A DNA stretch of 64,000 bases from Nereocystis luetkeana (Eukaryota > Sar > Phaeophyceae > Laminariales > Laminariaceae), in contig JARUPZ010000006.1 in the NCBI GenBank assembly GCA_031213475.1, forward strand, positions 5,204,045-5,268,044, written 5' to 3'. Below, one piece after another: positions 22,379-33,700 of this stretch. The notes under the pieces were generated by a model. The model saw nothing but the letters and a program-made list of their open reading frames with translations, was not told the origin of the DNA and did not search any database. The position numbers and the translations under genes are program-made. Position 1 is the first letter of the stretch. Each line of letters starts with the position of its first letter.

Positions 22379-23489
22379 ATCTACCCGGGTAGTGCCTGGT
22401 GGGTAGGTGTCTTCCCAAGGCGTAGCAGGAAAGACTCTAAAGCAAAAAACTGGTGGGTAGGTGTCTTCGCAAGGGATAACAGGGAAGAGACTCAAGACGA
22501 AAAGTTGCTACTCTATTCTTTGTGTCGACATGTATTGACAAAATGTAGTTGGAAAGTGGGGTGGACCAACTCAATCTCTACCGAGCCGTCCTGCGAGCGT
22601 AGTACTTTATTTAGACAGCAGATACTGCCGACGCCACTGCCTCAAAAGATGCGCCTCATCAATACCCATCCACCAACCAACAGAAACGCTCGAGCATGGT
22701 GCGAGGGACGGCAGTGTGGCAATGAGCGTTGGTAATATTGATTTATGTTCACCGGTAGCCGGGACCCCCCCTTTCCACTATGTGCGCACACAAAAAGCGT
22801 TGTGAAGACATTGAACTATGTAGCAAACCCCCACGAGCTGTCGACAGCGTCTCAGTTCGGAACGCCTAACGGTGAGCTACGTATTTCAATGTCTCCCAAA
22901 ATTATTGTTTTACGCCCACATTGTGCAAGAGAGGGGTCCCGGCCAACTGTCTGTGTTGTGGTTGCTGTGCACAGCGCGGAGTGTGACTGTGACACGAGAT
23001 CTTGGTACAAGTGAACGAACGCACGAAGCTAACAGACATGGCGTATCCGCACGTCTCCATGGCCTGCAACGCCTGCAAGGCCTGCGTGTGTGTCTGCATG
23101 CCCCCTGCATGCCCCACGATCAATCGCGTTCTAGGCAAGAGCGATTCGTAAAAAGCATCATGTAAAAGCTGCTCGTCCGAGAGGTTCAACAAGCCACACG
23201 GTGGACTCTAGAACGACACTATCGAGCGGTAAGAGGAAGCGCAAGTACTGATAGGAGCTTCACGCCTACAACAACAGGACAACCCCACCGTCGTTGGTGA
23301 AGAGGTATGGTCGTGGCCGCCACCAGCATACATAGGCGGCTGCTCTCCGCCGCTGCAGATGGCGAGTTAAGCGCGCCGTGCGTCGTGGCAAGAGTAGCCG
23401 CGGAAGAAAATGCTTCATGCTTTTTGCGGGGGTGATACATGAGCTCTGAAGGTCGCTTTTAATGACACAGCATACAATGTGATGAAAAA

Positions 23490-23900
23490 ATGCCAAATTG
23501 GCATTTTTTGGCGAGCATATATTTTCAAGGGTTCGCTGCGAAAAAAATTGCCAACCGAAATTCGGATTTCCCAAATTTCCACAAAGTTGCCATTGAAGGG
23601 TTGGCGGAATATGTGAAAAAAACAAGCAGTGAGTTGCCTGCCAAATTTGTCGGACCTAAATTTCAGTTTGCATGGTCTTACCCAATGGAAACACTATACC
23701 TGGTAAGCCAAAAGTCAGTGTCATTACAAACGGCCCTGAAAACGGGTCAAATGGCGCTGGTCGATGCCTTGTCTGAAGAGGAGTGCGAGCAAAAGTGGAA
23801 TTATTTACAGCTTCGGAGTGGGCAGACGGGACAATTTAGTTTATTCGTTTTTCGGGGTTCATTTTTTCGCGTATGTAGGCAGGCGAAAAGAGATTTTTAA
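23490..23900 (+). CDS. Unassigned open frame
   Basis: A 136-codon open frame reads like ordinary protein in its middle part (for example SSELPAKFVGPKFQFAWSYP and SEEECEQKWNYLQL), unlike the repeat-driven frames around it. The ends are Phe/Arg-rich and look noncoding. I do not recognise a family. It may be an exon fragment, a transposon remnant or chance. Confidence 0.25.
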   Translation: MPNWHFLASIYFQGFAAKKIANRNSDFPNFHKVAIEGLAEYVKKTSSELPAKFVGPKFQFAWSYPMETLYLVSQKSVSLQTALKTGQMALVDALSEEECEQKWNYLQLRSGQTGQFSLFVFRGSFFRVCRQAKRDF

Positions 23901-24189
23901 AAAACTTCGCTCTGTACACGCAGCGCCTACGTTTGGCAGACAATGTCCAGCGCTCCTTAGCAAGCACGCAAATATCGTCTATGCACTACTTACATCCAGA
24001 TTTTTACAACAACGATGGTCGTGTACGTACATATATATGTATACGCAACCCCTGTCCACCCTACGCTTCCTATTCTGCCGTCAACGAAGTAAACAACTAC
24101 TGGCGCAGGCGTTTGCCGAGATCAAGCACACAGCAAAACTTTACTACGAACACACGTTCACAAATCAACAGGGCTATTCGTGGGTGGGG

Positions 24190-24385
24190 GCAAAACTCGC
24201 GGGTCGGTTCGGGTCGGGTCGGGCAAGGGTAAGGGTGACCCGACGCCATCCGTGAGATTTTGAAACCCTCCTGACTCGATCCGACCAGACCCGACCAGAC
24301 CCGACCCGACCCGGCCCGACCCGACCCGTGATATTTTGAAAACTTCCTGATCCGACCCGTGGGTCTGGGTCATGGGCCCGTGAAG
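24190..24385. repeat. GGGTC/GACCC dispersed element, copy 1
   Basis: GGGTCGGGTCGGGCAAGGGT turns over into CGACCAGACCCGACCCGACC, with two GTGAxATTTTGAAA spacers. An element of the same build in the opposite orientation lies at 43180-43405. Confidence 0.75.
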
Positions 24386-24708
24386 AAACTTGCATAAATT
24401 ACAACACCCGTGGGCTCCTATGATCACCAGGTGTGACTATTTGTAGGACTGGTTGACCATTGTTCCACCTGTACTGGAACGAGCGACACCGGTCACCAAC
24501 GTTGTCCCAACGAAAAAATATTGCTGCTAATACGTTTTTTTTTGTTACGTTACAAGTAAAGCCTTTCCCGCATCGACGGGAAAATAGTTCGAGTGCCACG
24601 CATGTATGCACACCTGGTGCATACATGAGCTGCACCGCCTGCCCGAAAACAAAAAATATATATACCAACAAAGATGGAATACTGACGACGACTGTGTCGG
24701 GGTCCCGT

Positions 24709-24783
24709 TTACTCGGCATCGCCCTTGTCCCCCGCCTTAAGCTTGCGGATGGTTTCCTTGAGTCTCGAAACTTCTTCTCCGTC
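24709..24783 (-). CDS. Kinesin last exon
   Basis: The exon encodes [20 protein letters not shown] then GDAE and stop. It is a short basic helix after the motor, where KCBP has EVARLKKLV. The acceptor is CGCTCGCAG. Confidence 0.88.
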   Translation of the reverse strand, partial: DGEEVSRLKETIRKLKAGDKGDAE

Positions 24784-27700
24784 CTGCGAGCGAAGAGCCG
24801 AGCGTTGTTTTTGGCACGGTCGCTCCGGTGATGAGTGCGATTGTTCGCCGGACAACGTTAATTCTGTTGATAGCCGATTGCCTAAATGATTTACCAGGTA
24901 CGCTCGAGTACTCGTGGAGTACTGGGGTGTGATACTGTGACGGCACCAGCCGAAAGTGCGGTCACTGCGGAGCGCGGGGACGAACATGTCAGGAGTATAC
25001 ATTTCGTACCTTCGCACGTACAACATCTGCAAGACAAACAAAACGAACACAGCACGCCTGGCCGGGACTCGACGCGAGCACGGCCGGGGCCGCCCCCGGC
25101 AGAGTTCGGAGAAGCGAGCAAGGTGAGGCACGGCGTGGAAACAGCCCACCGAGAGGTGCACCTCATCGCGAGAAAAAAACGTTCACGGCTCAAAACCTCT
25201 TGTAAAAATGACGTGTCGAGTCCTGACAGGATACGTCCAACATCATCATACCTACTACTATACGAAGTATAACTTGGGGGTGAACTAGGAAACGCCTTTC
25301 TCTTTGGGACGCGAAGCGGTGCAAGGTGTGTTTACATCAGAGGAACGCGGTGCCCACCACTGTTATTCAAGAGACCACGTGCCGAAGTTTTCTTCTACGG
25401 AGTCTGCTGGTTTTTACGCCGAGTACGCCCCGCTTAAACGCATGCTCTCCGGGCGGTAACGAAACGGTGACAGTGGTTGAGTAGGCTTGACGACTAGTGT
25501 TGGATATCGTATGGAATTTTTTGATAGCTCGTTTTGTCGAATGTGTTTTTGCCCCCCTCCATCCCCTGGTATCCCCGTGTTTGCTTCTGCAGGCACTGAG
25601 CGAAAGCTTCGATGTTTCAAATATCGAGATCGTACGTATCGATTTTTTTTGTTTATCGCTACCGTATCGAAGGCCCTTATCACACATGCAATATCCAAAC
25701 ACTAGTGATGACAAAACAGTGATCCAGGGATCTGCTGCTATTACCTGCGTGCACCCACTTGGGGCAAGCAAAACGCCATATTTCAATAGGCTGCTGTAAA
25801 TAAGGGAACGCTTCGAAAGGGGCCTCGGCCGAAGAAAGTACCCCATCGAATTGAGCTGTAGATCGTTTGAAAAGAGCGTCCGGCCTTGCTTATAGCTGCA
25901 CGCACCTGTTGCTTTTCCGCGGTGTTTGTGATCAGCTTCACGCGTGTGGCGTACGTGAGAGCAGTTACCGTCTCGTCCTGGTTGTAGTCCGCCGGCGATA
26001 TGTTGACGAACATGAGAGTCTTAGCGTTACCCCCGAGGGAGTCTTGCATCACCTATCGAACCCAGCAAGAAACGACGATGAGCACATTATCATCAGGCAC
26101 GCACGGCGTTGTTGCCGTCCAGGAAATGGACGCGTCTCGATAAAACAAGCCAGAAGGGCACGAAATAGTAAGACGTTTGCCGTCCCGTGGCGATCTCCGT
26201 ACGAGAAAAAAAAAAGGGGAGGGGGGGGGGGGACACCTAGTCGCGCCAACGAAGCATCCGCACTAAGACCACAGCAGTTCTTCTGCCGTTCTCGTTGTGG
26301 TCGTCGTCACCCCGACCGCCATCATCAGCACAATCACCGCTTCGTCGCGACGATTGACGATTGGACTAATATGCGGTGTTTACGGTGTAGCCATGGTCGG
26401 GTCAACATTCTCACGCGCCCGTGCCCGTGGTAGCAGCAGCAGCAGCAGCCGGTTCTGCTGATGCCAGGGGAACGACGGGTTAAATTGGCTCGCGACACGT
26501 ATTCTAAGCGTGGTAGCGTGGTGAGCTTTAGCTTTGGTTTCACCAATCCGCCGGAGGATTAAATTAAAATAAAAGAAAAACGGCGAACAGGTCCCCCGGT
26601 CGAGGCGAGATGTGCAAAAAGCGGAGACGAAGACAAACAAACACGCCATGAGCAGGAAAAACATCCTGGGACAAGGTTCTCCGCCCTCCCTCTCTGCCTT
26701 TTCTAAAACAAAACACACACAGAGGAAACGAGGCAAAGGGCGGCGATCGCACTCCAATAGTACAAAAAAAAACGATTTTTACTCCATATAATACAGTATA
26801 GGGCATCTATTAATAGGTTATCCACCAATGGTAAGAAACCAAAAATACTGAACCCAGACTGGGCTTCTTACTGGAAAAGAGGGTATTTACGCGGTGTAGC
26901 TTTAGTACAATAGCTCTCGAAGTTCTTATTTTCTGCGAATCTCCGCCCTGGTTTCTTTTTTTCGGGCTCGCTCTTTTTTTCCAACCTTTGGCCGGAAATA
27001 GAGTCACCGTGTGAGACTAGTCTCAGAGTTGAAACGGGGGATTATGTCCAAGGCCAGCGTTGCTTTCGGCTGTACACCTCTGACGTGTAGACTGCCGCGA
27101 TGGGAGGTTGTGTGGGATCGGTATGCTACAGATCCAACCCAGGAAGCACCCGCTATATATGTAGATGGTGGAGACCATGCTGCCTCCACTCGGCAGCATG
27201 TAGCTAGACCATACGCGCATCAAGAGAAACACCTACCCCAAAAGACCTGCCGGTAGACCTTTCACGTGGGAGATCGGTGGCCTGTCCGCGGCGCGTAATG
27301 GTTTACCTGGGTGAGCTTGTTGTTCCGATAAGGTATGAAACTCTCGTTCGTCGAGAGCGCCGAGATGACGTCTCCGAGGGCGGACAAGGACTTGTTGATG
27401 CTCTGGGCCTCCTTCAAGCGGTCGGCGGTCGCTCCGGTCTTGTCAGCCCTCTCCGAGCCCGCGAGATCGACCAGAGACAGCTTGCCGGTAGTGGTCTTTT
27501 TCGACGTCAGGTTGTACACCTACTCGGATCCCCAAAAGCACGGGCGATGACGGAAGAAGTTGCGATGCAACGGAACGCGAGCGAGAATGGGGTAATGGGG
27601 GACGACGGGTCGGACGTCGAGCGGGTGGGGTGGTTGGGCGAAAGCAATTGGAACGGAACCGGGGGGGTGTACTCGATAGGAGAGATGTACTCGATCTCAT

Positions 27701-30700
27701 GCATGGCCGTAGTCGTATGACCATAGACCCCCGCATCGCTACAGTGCCGGGACGGAGCATGTCGGGTTTTCACCGACCAGGCAAACATTGCTTGCACCAA
27801 GCGCGAAGCGCCGTGAGGTGTCTGGCGAGTCGCATGAAGGGTGAGCTGCATCCTACTAAGAACCGCTTTTGAGGCGGACTTGCATATGGACGACAGCTTC
27901 AATGAGTTGATTTAATTTCCGGTGTAGGCATTTCCAGAGACAGCAATGGGAGTACTATGTAACTGCCTCTTGGGTGCCTTACCTTGAACACTACGTGATA
28001 CGATCAATTCCCTTGTGCGGAGTAAAGGTTCTTTACCTCGCACAAATGATCTAACTCGACAACCAGCTGTGGGCGACCGCCAAAAAAACAAAAAAACGGT
28101 ACCCAGGTTGTCTAGCTCACGTAGTGAGCGGCATATTTTACAGTGTCGTTGCCAATCGACACCAACCCAACCTATAAAAAATAGGGGGTAAAAATGGACG
28201 CATCGGCAGTCGAGCGGGTGGGGTGGTTAGGCGAAAAATATTGGAACGCAAGACGCACGCCAGGGCAGTAGGGATAGTAGCACCCTATATTTGTTTTTGA
28301 GGCTTCACACTTTAGGAGCTCTCTATGTCTTAAGTAGCACCCAAAAACTGACTTTTAAGAAAAAAGGGCAAAAAAGCACACTCGTCGCGATGAGCAAACT
28401 CCCATGATCTCGGTCTGAAAACTCAACTTATCATACCAGGTATATGTACATTATACACATATCCTGCTGATAGCGTACCTCTAGCAAGATGCTGAAAACC
28501 GAGTGGGAGCGGCTCGACTCCGCGTTCATCTTTGTGCCGCCAACCTTCCGCTGCAGATTGCCTTGGGTGAACAGTTGCTCCAGGGCGTTCATGTCGGGCG
28601 CATCCTGCTCGTGGTTCCACCAAAGAGGTGGTCAAAGGGATGGTGAGGTTGACATGGGGGTTAAGGATTGGGAGGGGGGGTACTCATGTCATGCATGGTC
28701 GTAGTCGTATGACCGCAGCGTTGATGTGGGGGGGAAGGTGTAAGCGGGGGCACTCATCTGTAGTTTCCTTTTAGCAAATCGAACACCGACCCTCGCATCC
28801 CTTTCGAGAATTATCATGGGCACTCGGGGAGGGGGGGTCAATATGCCGCCTTCCTATTCCTACGGAGCGCGTCCTGAGGAAAAATCTGGATAACCTTAGC
28901 CCTCGAGAACCCCCAGAGACTACTACTGTAGATGGCCCACAAACTCGATTCAAGCATGAGGAGGAAAACGGCGTTGCATCCGTGCTGTCTATTTGAGGGT
29001 ACCAAGTGAATGCTGCACAGGACGGTGCTAGCAGACTGGTCTATCCAGAGACAGGGCTGCTGCCTGTAGCTCGCCAGTAGTTCCAATGAACCAGGTATTT
29101 CGTGAGTTCTGGCAATGTTGACGTGTCCCCCGCTCAGTGCCTGCTCGCCGCCTTCAGGACTTTTCTGCCCGTGATCCGTACAACAAGGAATCTAAAATTT
29201 GTACAGGTTCGCGTTCGGTTGAGGTGGCATACGGTAGTTATCCTTGCTGGCCTTGGCTCGACCGCTCCGCCAGACAGAGCTCCTGAACCTCCCCAAGTAC
29301 CCCCCCCCCCTCCTCCCTGCGCGCGCCATTATTTTCCGCAAGCGACTGCCATTCTCAAGATTCACGGCGACGTCCATCTATCGCCCAATCTTCGATACGG
29401 CCGCGTCCCGCATTTAAGAAGTGCGACGCAACGTGTGAAATAACCTTTTCAGCGGTATATCATAAAATATTTTTCTGAACGCGTAGCCACAATCACGAAA
29501 GGCCAGAAAGCGAGTCAATAGGAACGCAGGTCTTCGGGTGTGCCCTGTGATGTCGGTCGTTGCCCACTGCTGTCACTTCCTCGAATTGCCGATTATTTCC
29601 TCCCCTTCACGTCAATGTCACGCTTGCGTGATCCGCGTTGCATGGTGCCTGTGATAGATCACACGGTTGTTCACCCTATCCGCGCTTCGAATACATTTGA
29701 AATCCGTTCAGAAACCTGCCTACCCAGTATATATATACCAGTATATATTAATAGTAACAATCCCAACCCACGAAAAACCAATTGCTGTGGCAAAAAACGA
29801 CTAAAAAGACGCTTTGAAGTATCTTTGGGTTGGGACTCAAGTGTTCGTGGGTCGGATATCTCTGTGGGCTGGTTAGCAAACGGATCAACTTCTGAATTTG
29901 CCTTCGTAGCGCCTTCGTATTCACCTGTTTAACCGAAACAGCTTCCCATGTTTGTCGGTTTCATTTTCAAATATTTTTATAACCCAACCAAAATAAGATT
30001 TCTGCTACACCCTAGTCGCACCCACCCTTAACAACCACGTTCTTCACAGCAACTATTTTGTTGGTGCCCAGGCCAATCGCAGCATCCACCGCAGCGACCA
30101 CGCTCTTCACAACAACCGTTTTTTTATTTTGTCCCCCGACCAATCGCACCAACCGCCTTAACGACCACGTTCTTCACAAAAGCAATTTTGTTCGTGCTCA
30201 GGCTAATCGCACCCACCTTAACGACCACGTTCTTCACAACAACCATCTTGTTGGTGTCCAGCTTGACCTCAAGCTTCGGCGGGTTCCCCCGAGGGTTGTC
30301 CATTGCGAACAGCAGGTCCCGCAGGTTGTCGAGATACAGCTCGATAAAGTAGCAGGACACCTTGACCTGGAGCAGAGGAAGACGGCGCTTAGTGCCGGGG
30401 TTGAACCGCAAACAAATAGTAAAGAGTATTCCTCCCTGTGGTTTTATTTCCGCTCCCTTCGGGCCAGACCACGATCCAGATCATGTAGGTAGATCCCCAA
30501 CCTGCAACTATGATGTGTTGCCCAGGATCTGTATAGTACAGATCATCTAGATCCTACCCTGAAGCATCTGTACCAAAATAGTACAGATCAAGCCCCAGGA
30601 AACATGCTGCAGTAGATCAAGCAGGTTATATCATATCGCTCCCGCCCGACAACACACGCTACAGTAGCTCATGCAGATCAGGAACGTATCTGCCCTGAAA

Positions 30701-33700
30701 CATCCAGATCATGGAAGTACGGACCGGGGATCTGTCGGGCGTTGTGTAAAATCTTGTAACTTGGTGTGAGCCTGTGGGGTAGCAATCAACAACCACCAAA
30801 AACTATTTCCACCCGAAAAAAAAGCACGGCGAAACCGTTTCCACCTTACAGTACTCTGGGCGTGTAGATAGAAGGAACGGTCGGTCTTTATGGGTCCGTG
30901 GGGTAGCAAACCTGCAACCGTCGAAAACTACTTTCCACCTAGAAAAAGAAACGGGCGAGACCATTTCCACCTTATACCATCCACTGTGGGTGTAAAAGTA
31001 AGAACCGGCTGGTCTTCGTGTCAATGTCGTAGATTACCTTATATTCCGGCCCAGAATGGTGATGAGCGAGACCGCTTCCACCTTACGCACGAACGAAATT
31101 ACTTTGCCACCTTAGAAATCGTCAAAACTACTGCAACGTACTGCTTGCCACCTGATAAATCGACCAAACGGCTGCTTCCATCTGGATATGATCAACTAAA
31201 ACCGCTTCCACCTCACGACCCAAGAAAAGCTGCGTACTGCTTGCCACTTGATGGATCAAGAAAAAAACGGGTTGTCACCAACACCCCAACGGGTAGTGAG
31301 GACCGTAACTGGACCAAGTCCGGCGGGAAGGCCTCATAGCCTCGGTTTTTGTTAGTGGGTAAGCTCGCGCAAGTCCCACCCTACCCGGGAGAGATGACTC
31401 CCCCGGGTGGCTATCTCCACCCCACCTGCCCCTCTCGGGGGTCAGGTCGGGTCAACGTGCCCAAACGCCAGTAGTAACAGCAGCTTATGCTGAGGTTGCA
31501 ACGGGAGCTATAGGTTAAATTGACACACGACACGGTTACGTCGAAGTGTGGTGAGCTTAAGCTTATTTTTACCAATCCGCCGGAGGATTAAAAAAAAAAA
31601 GAAAAGGTTATCATCTATTGTAATCAACGAAAACCACTTCCACCTCACTGTGTCATCAATATAATCCCTTCCACCGCCTAATCAGCAAGACTATTTCCAC
31701 CCTCCAGTCAACAAGAACTGATTACATCCCACTATCACCCACGAGACTACTTCCCTGATGTATATACACAATCAAAACTACTTCCACCTTATCATAATCA
31801 ACAAAAGTATTCGACACCTCAGCTACCGTCTAGCACTATCACACTAGGGTGATAAGATAACACGCCCCCTAGGACCAAATTCAGTGCGGTTTCCTCCAAA
31901 ATGTGCGGGGACACACACAAGCGGAAATTGTGATTTCGTCGAGAACGTTTGCGTAGACGCATCGCTCTCGTCGTGGTCTGTATGCCCTCCCCGTTGACGA
32001 GAAACCCAGCTTTGAACATTGTCCGAGGGGGTGTGCTATCTTATCACCCTAGTGTGATAAGCGTTTTACGGTAAGAGCACATGACGGGCGGAAATATAAG
32101 GATCGTTTAGACATAACTAGGAAGACGCAACGGTCGTTATATTTGCGCCCATAGTGGTGCAATTTTTTTTTATAGGTAGCAAAATTACTTCGCCTTGACC
32201 CGAAGAAGAACTTCATGGTCTACAGCAGTATCACTACTAATAGGTGTCTGGCGAACAAAATACGGTAAAACACAAACCAGATTTGGCGGTTTTTCACTTG
32301 AGGAGGGAGCCGGTTGTTGCTACCTAACGTTGCTACCTGGTACAAAAATACCGGTCCCTCTCTATATAGTGCCGGTTGAGTAGTGCCGCTGCCCGCTATA
32401 TATAGTGCTGTGAAGTCGCTTGGCACAGATGGAATCAGCTATTCCGGAGGACCATAGCTAAAAGGACCAAATATTGTTAGTAGAAATGGTTAAATATACA
32501 GGTTTTTACGTATACCACAGGCCCCAATTGACTATGGTCCCCCGTGATAGTGTGGGCGGTGTGCGGAGGAGTGCCAGTTGCCGCTACACATAGTGCCGGT
32601 ATTGTTGGCTGGCGCATATATGCCGGCACAATAAGAGGCAACCGGCACCACTTTACCCCTATCGTGGCACGCTTGCCACCTTACAATCGAAAACCTGAAC
32701 CGCAAAAAAAAATGTACCCCCGCTGTTGGATACCTCGATGGCGCCCTTGGCCTGCTCAATGTTGCCGAAGATCTCCTCTATCACCCTGGGTGTTAGACCG
32801 CGCTGCTCCCCCTGCCCCCCGGTCATTGTCCACGTCTTGCCCGAACCGGTCTGCCCGTACGCGAACACACAAACGTTGAACCTGACCGAAGCATCGACAG
32901 GATACAACACGAAGGGGGAGATGTTTCGAGGGGGGAGGGAGGAGGGGAGGGAGGGGGGGGTGGATGGGAACAGCAGCGTCAGCCGATAGCTTTAAAGTTT
33001 TCACACACCGTTCGTTGGTCCTGCGTTCCCGAAAAAAGGGAAAACATGTGTCTGCTATTGATAATAGCCGCTTTTGAACGGTGAAACCGATCGTATAATA
33101 AAATTCGTCTTTGCCAAACTTTAAGGAAGAGGGGCGGCGTGATACGAAAACCCGATCAGCAAAAAAATGAGGGACTGCTGCTGATCTGAGCCCCGTCCGC
33201 GTGCTTCTCTCGGCGCCGGCATCGCCCAAACAGCTTCGTCCCAAGAACGTAAAAAAAAACATCTTTATAACTGATTGAAGCGAGCGATAGCAGAAGATGT
33301 ATCCTACCACCGCAATGAGAGCTTTGAGGAAAACTTCTGGAACAAACTCAATCAAACATACCATCAGCGAGGGCACAATTCGGAATCTAAGCCCAAAAGC
33401 GAACACGTGTAATGTTGAAGCGCAACCCAGCCACCATATACTCATCCTCGAAATAAGCTCCGGTCTCTTTCTCGGGGAGTCAAAGCGGATCGGGCAGGAC
33501 CAGGCTTGAGGGCTGAGTGCTTTAACCCAGCGCCCCCCGCGGTTGGTCACGTCTCGTCGGGCACGGAGGCATATTTGCCTACAGTGGAGTAATATTTTTC
33601 CGGCAGACAGGATCACGGCCACCCTCAAAAACAAACCCTCATGAACGCCTTGGGACACTGCTCTGAACGCAGTCAGCTATATACACCCACGTTTTTGGCG

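Larger units (their letters stand above)
19948..24708. other. Intergenic gap between ARP6 and the kinesin
   Basis: This 4.8-kb gap should hold the ARP6 promoter and the kinesin 3' UTR. It contains the stacked TACCWGGTA sites at 21047-21077, the right end of a family E element (21131-21192), a CCCTA pentamer array, one GGGTC element and a few unassigned open stretches. No third gene could be supported, and no clear TATA box or polyadenylation signal was recognised. Confidence 0.6.

Noticed and set aside
25240-25270. loxP-like sequence (ACTATACGAAGTATAA)
   Set aside because: Only one arm-like word with no spacer and second arm; similar TACGAAGTAT words occur by chance elsewhere (near 46260 and 51540).
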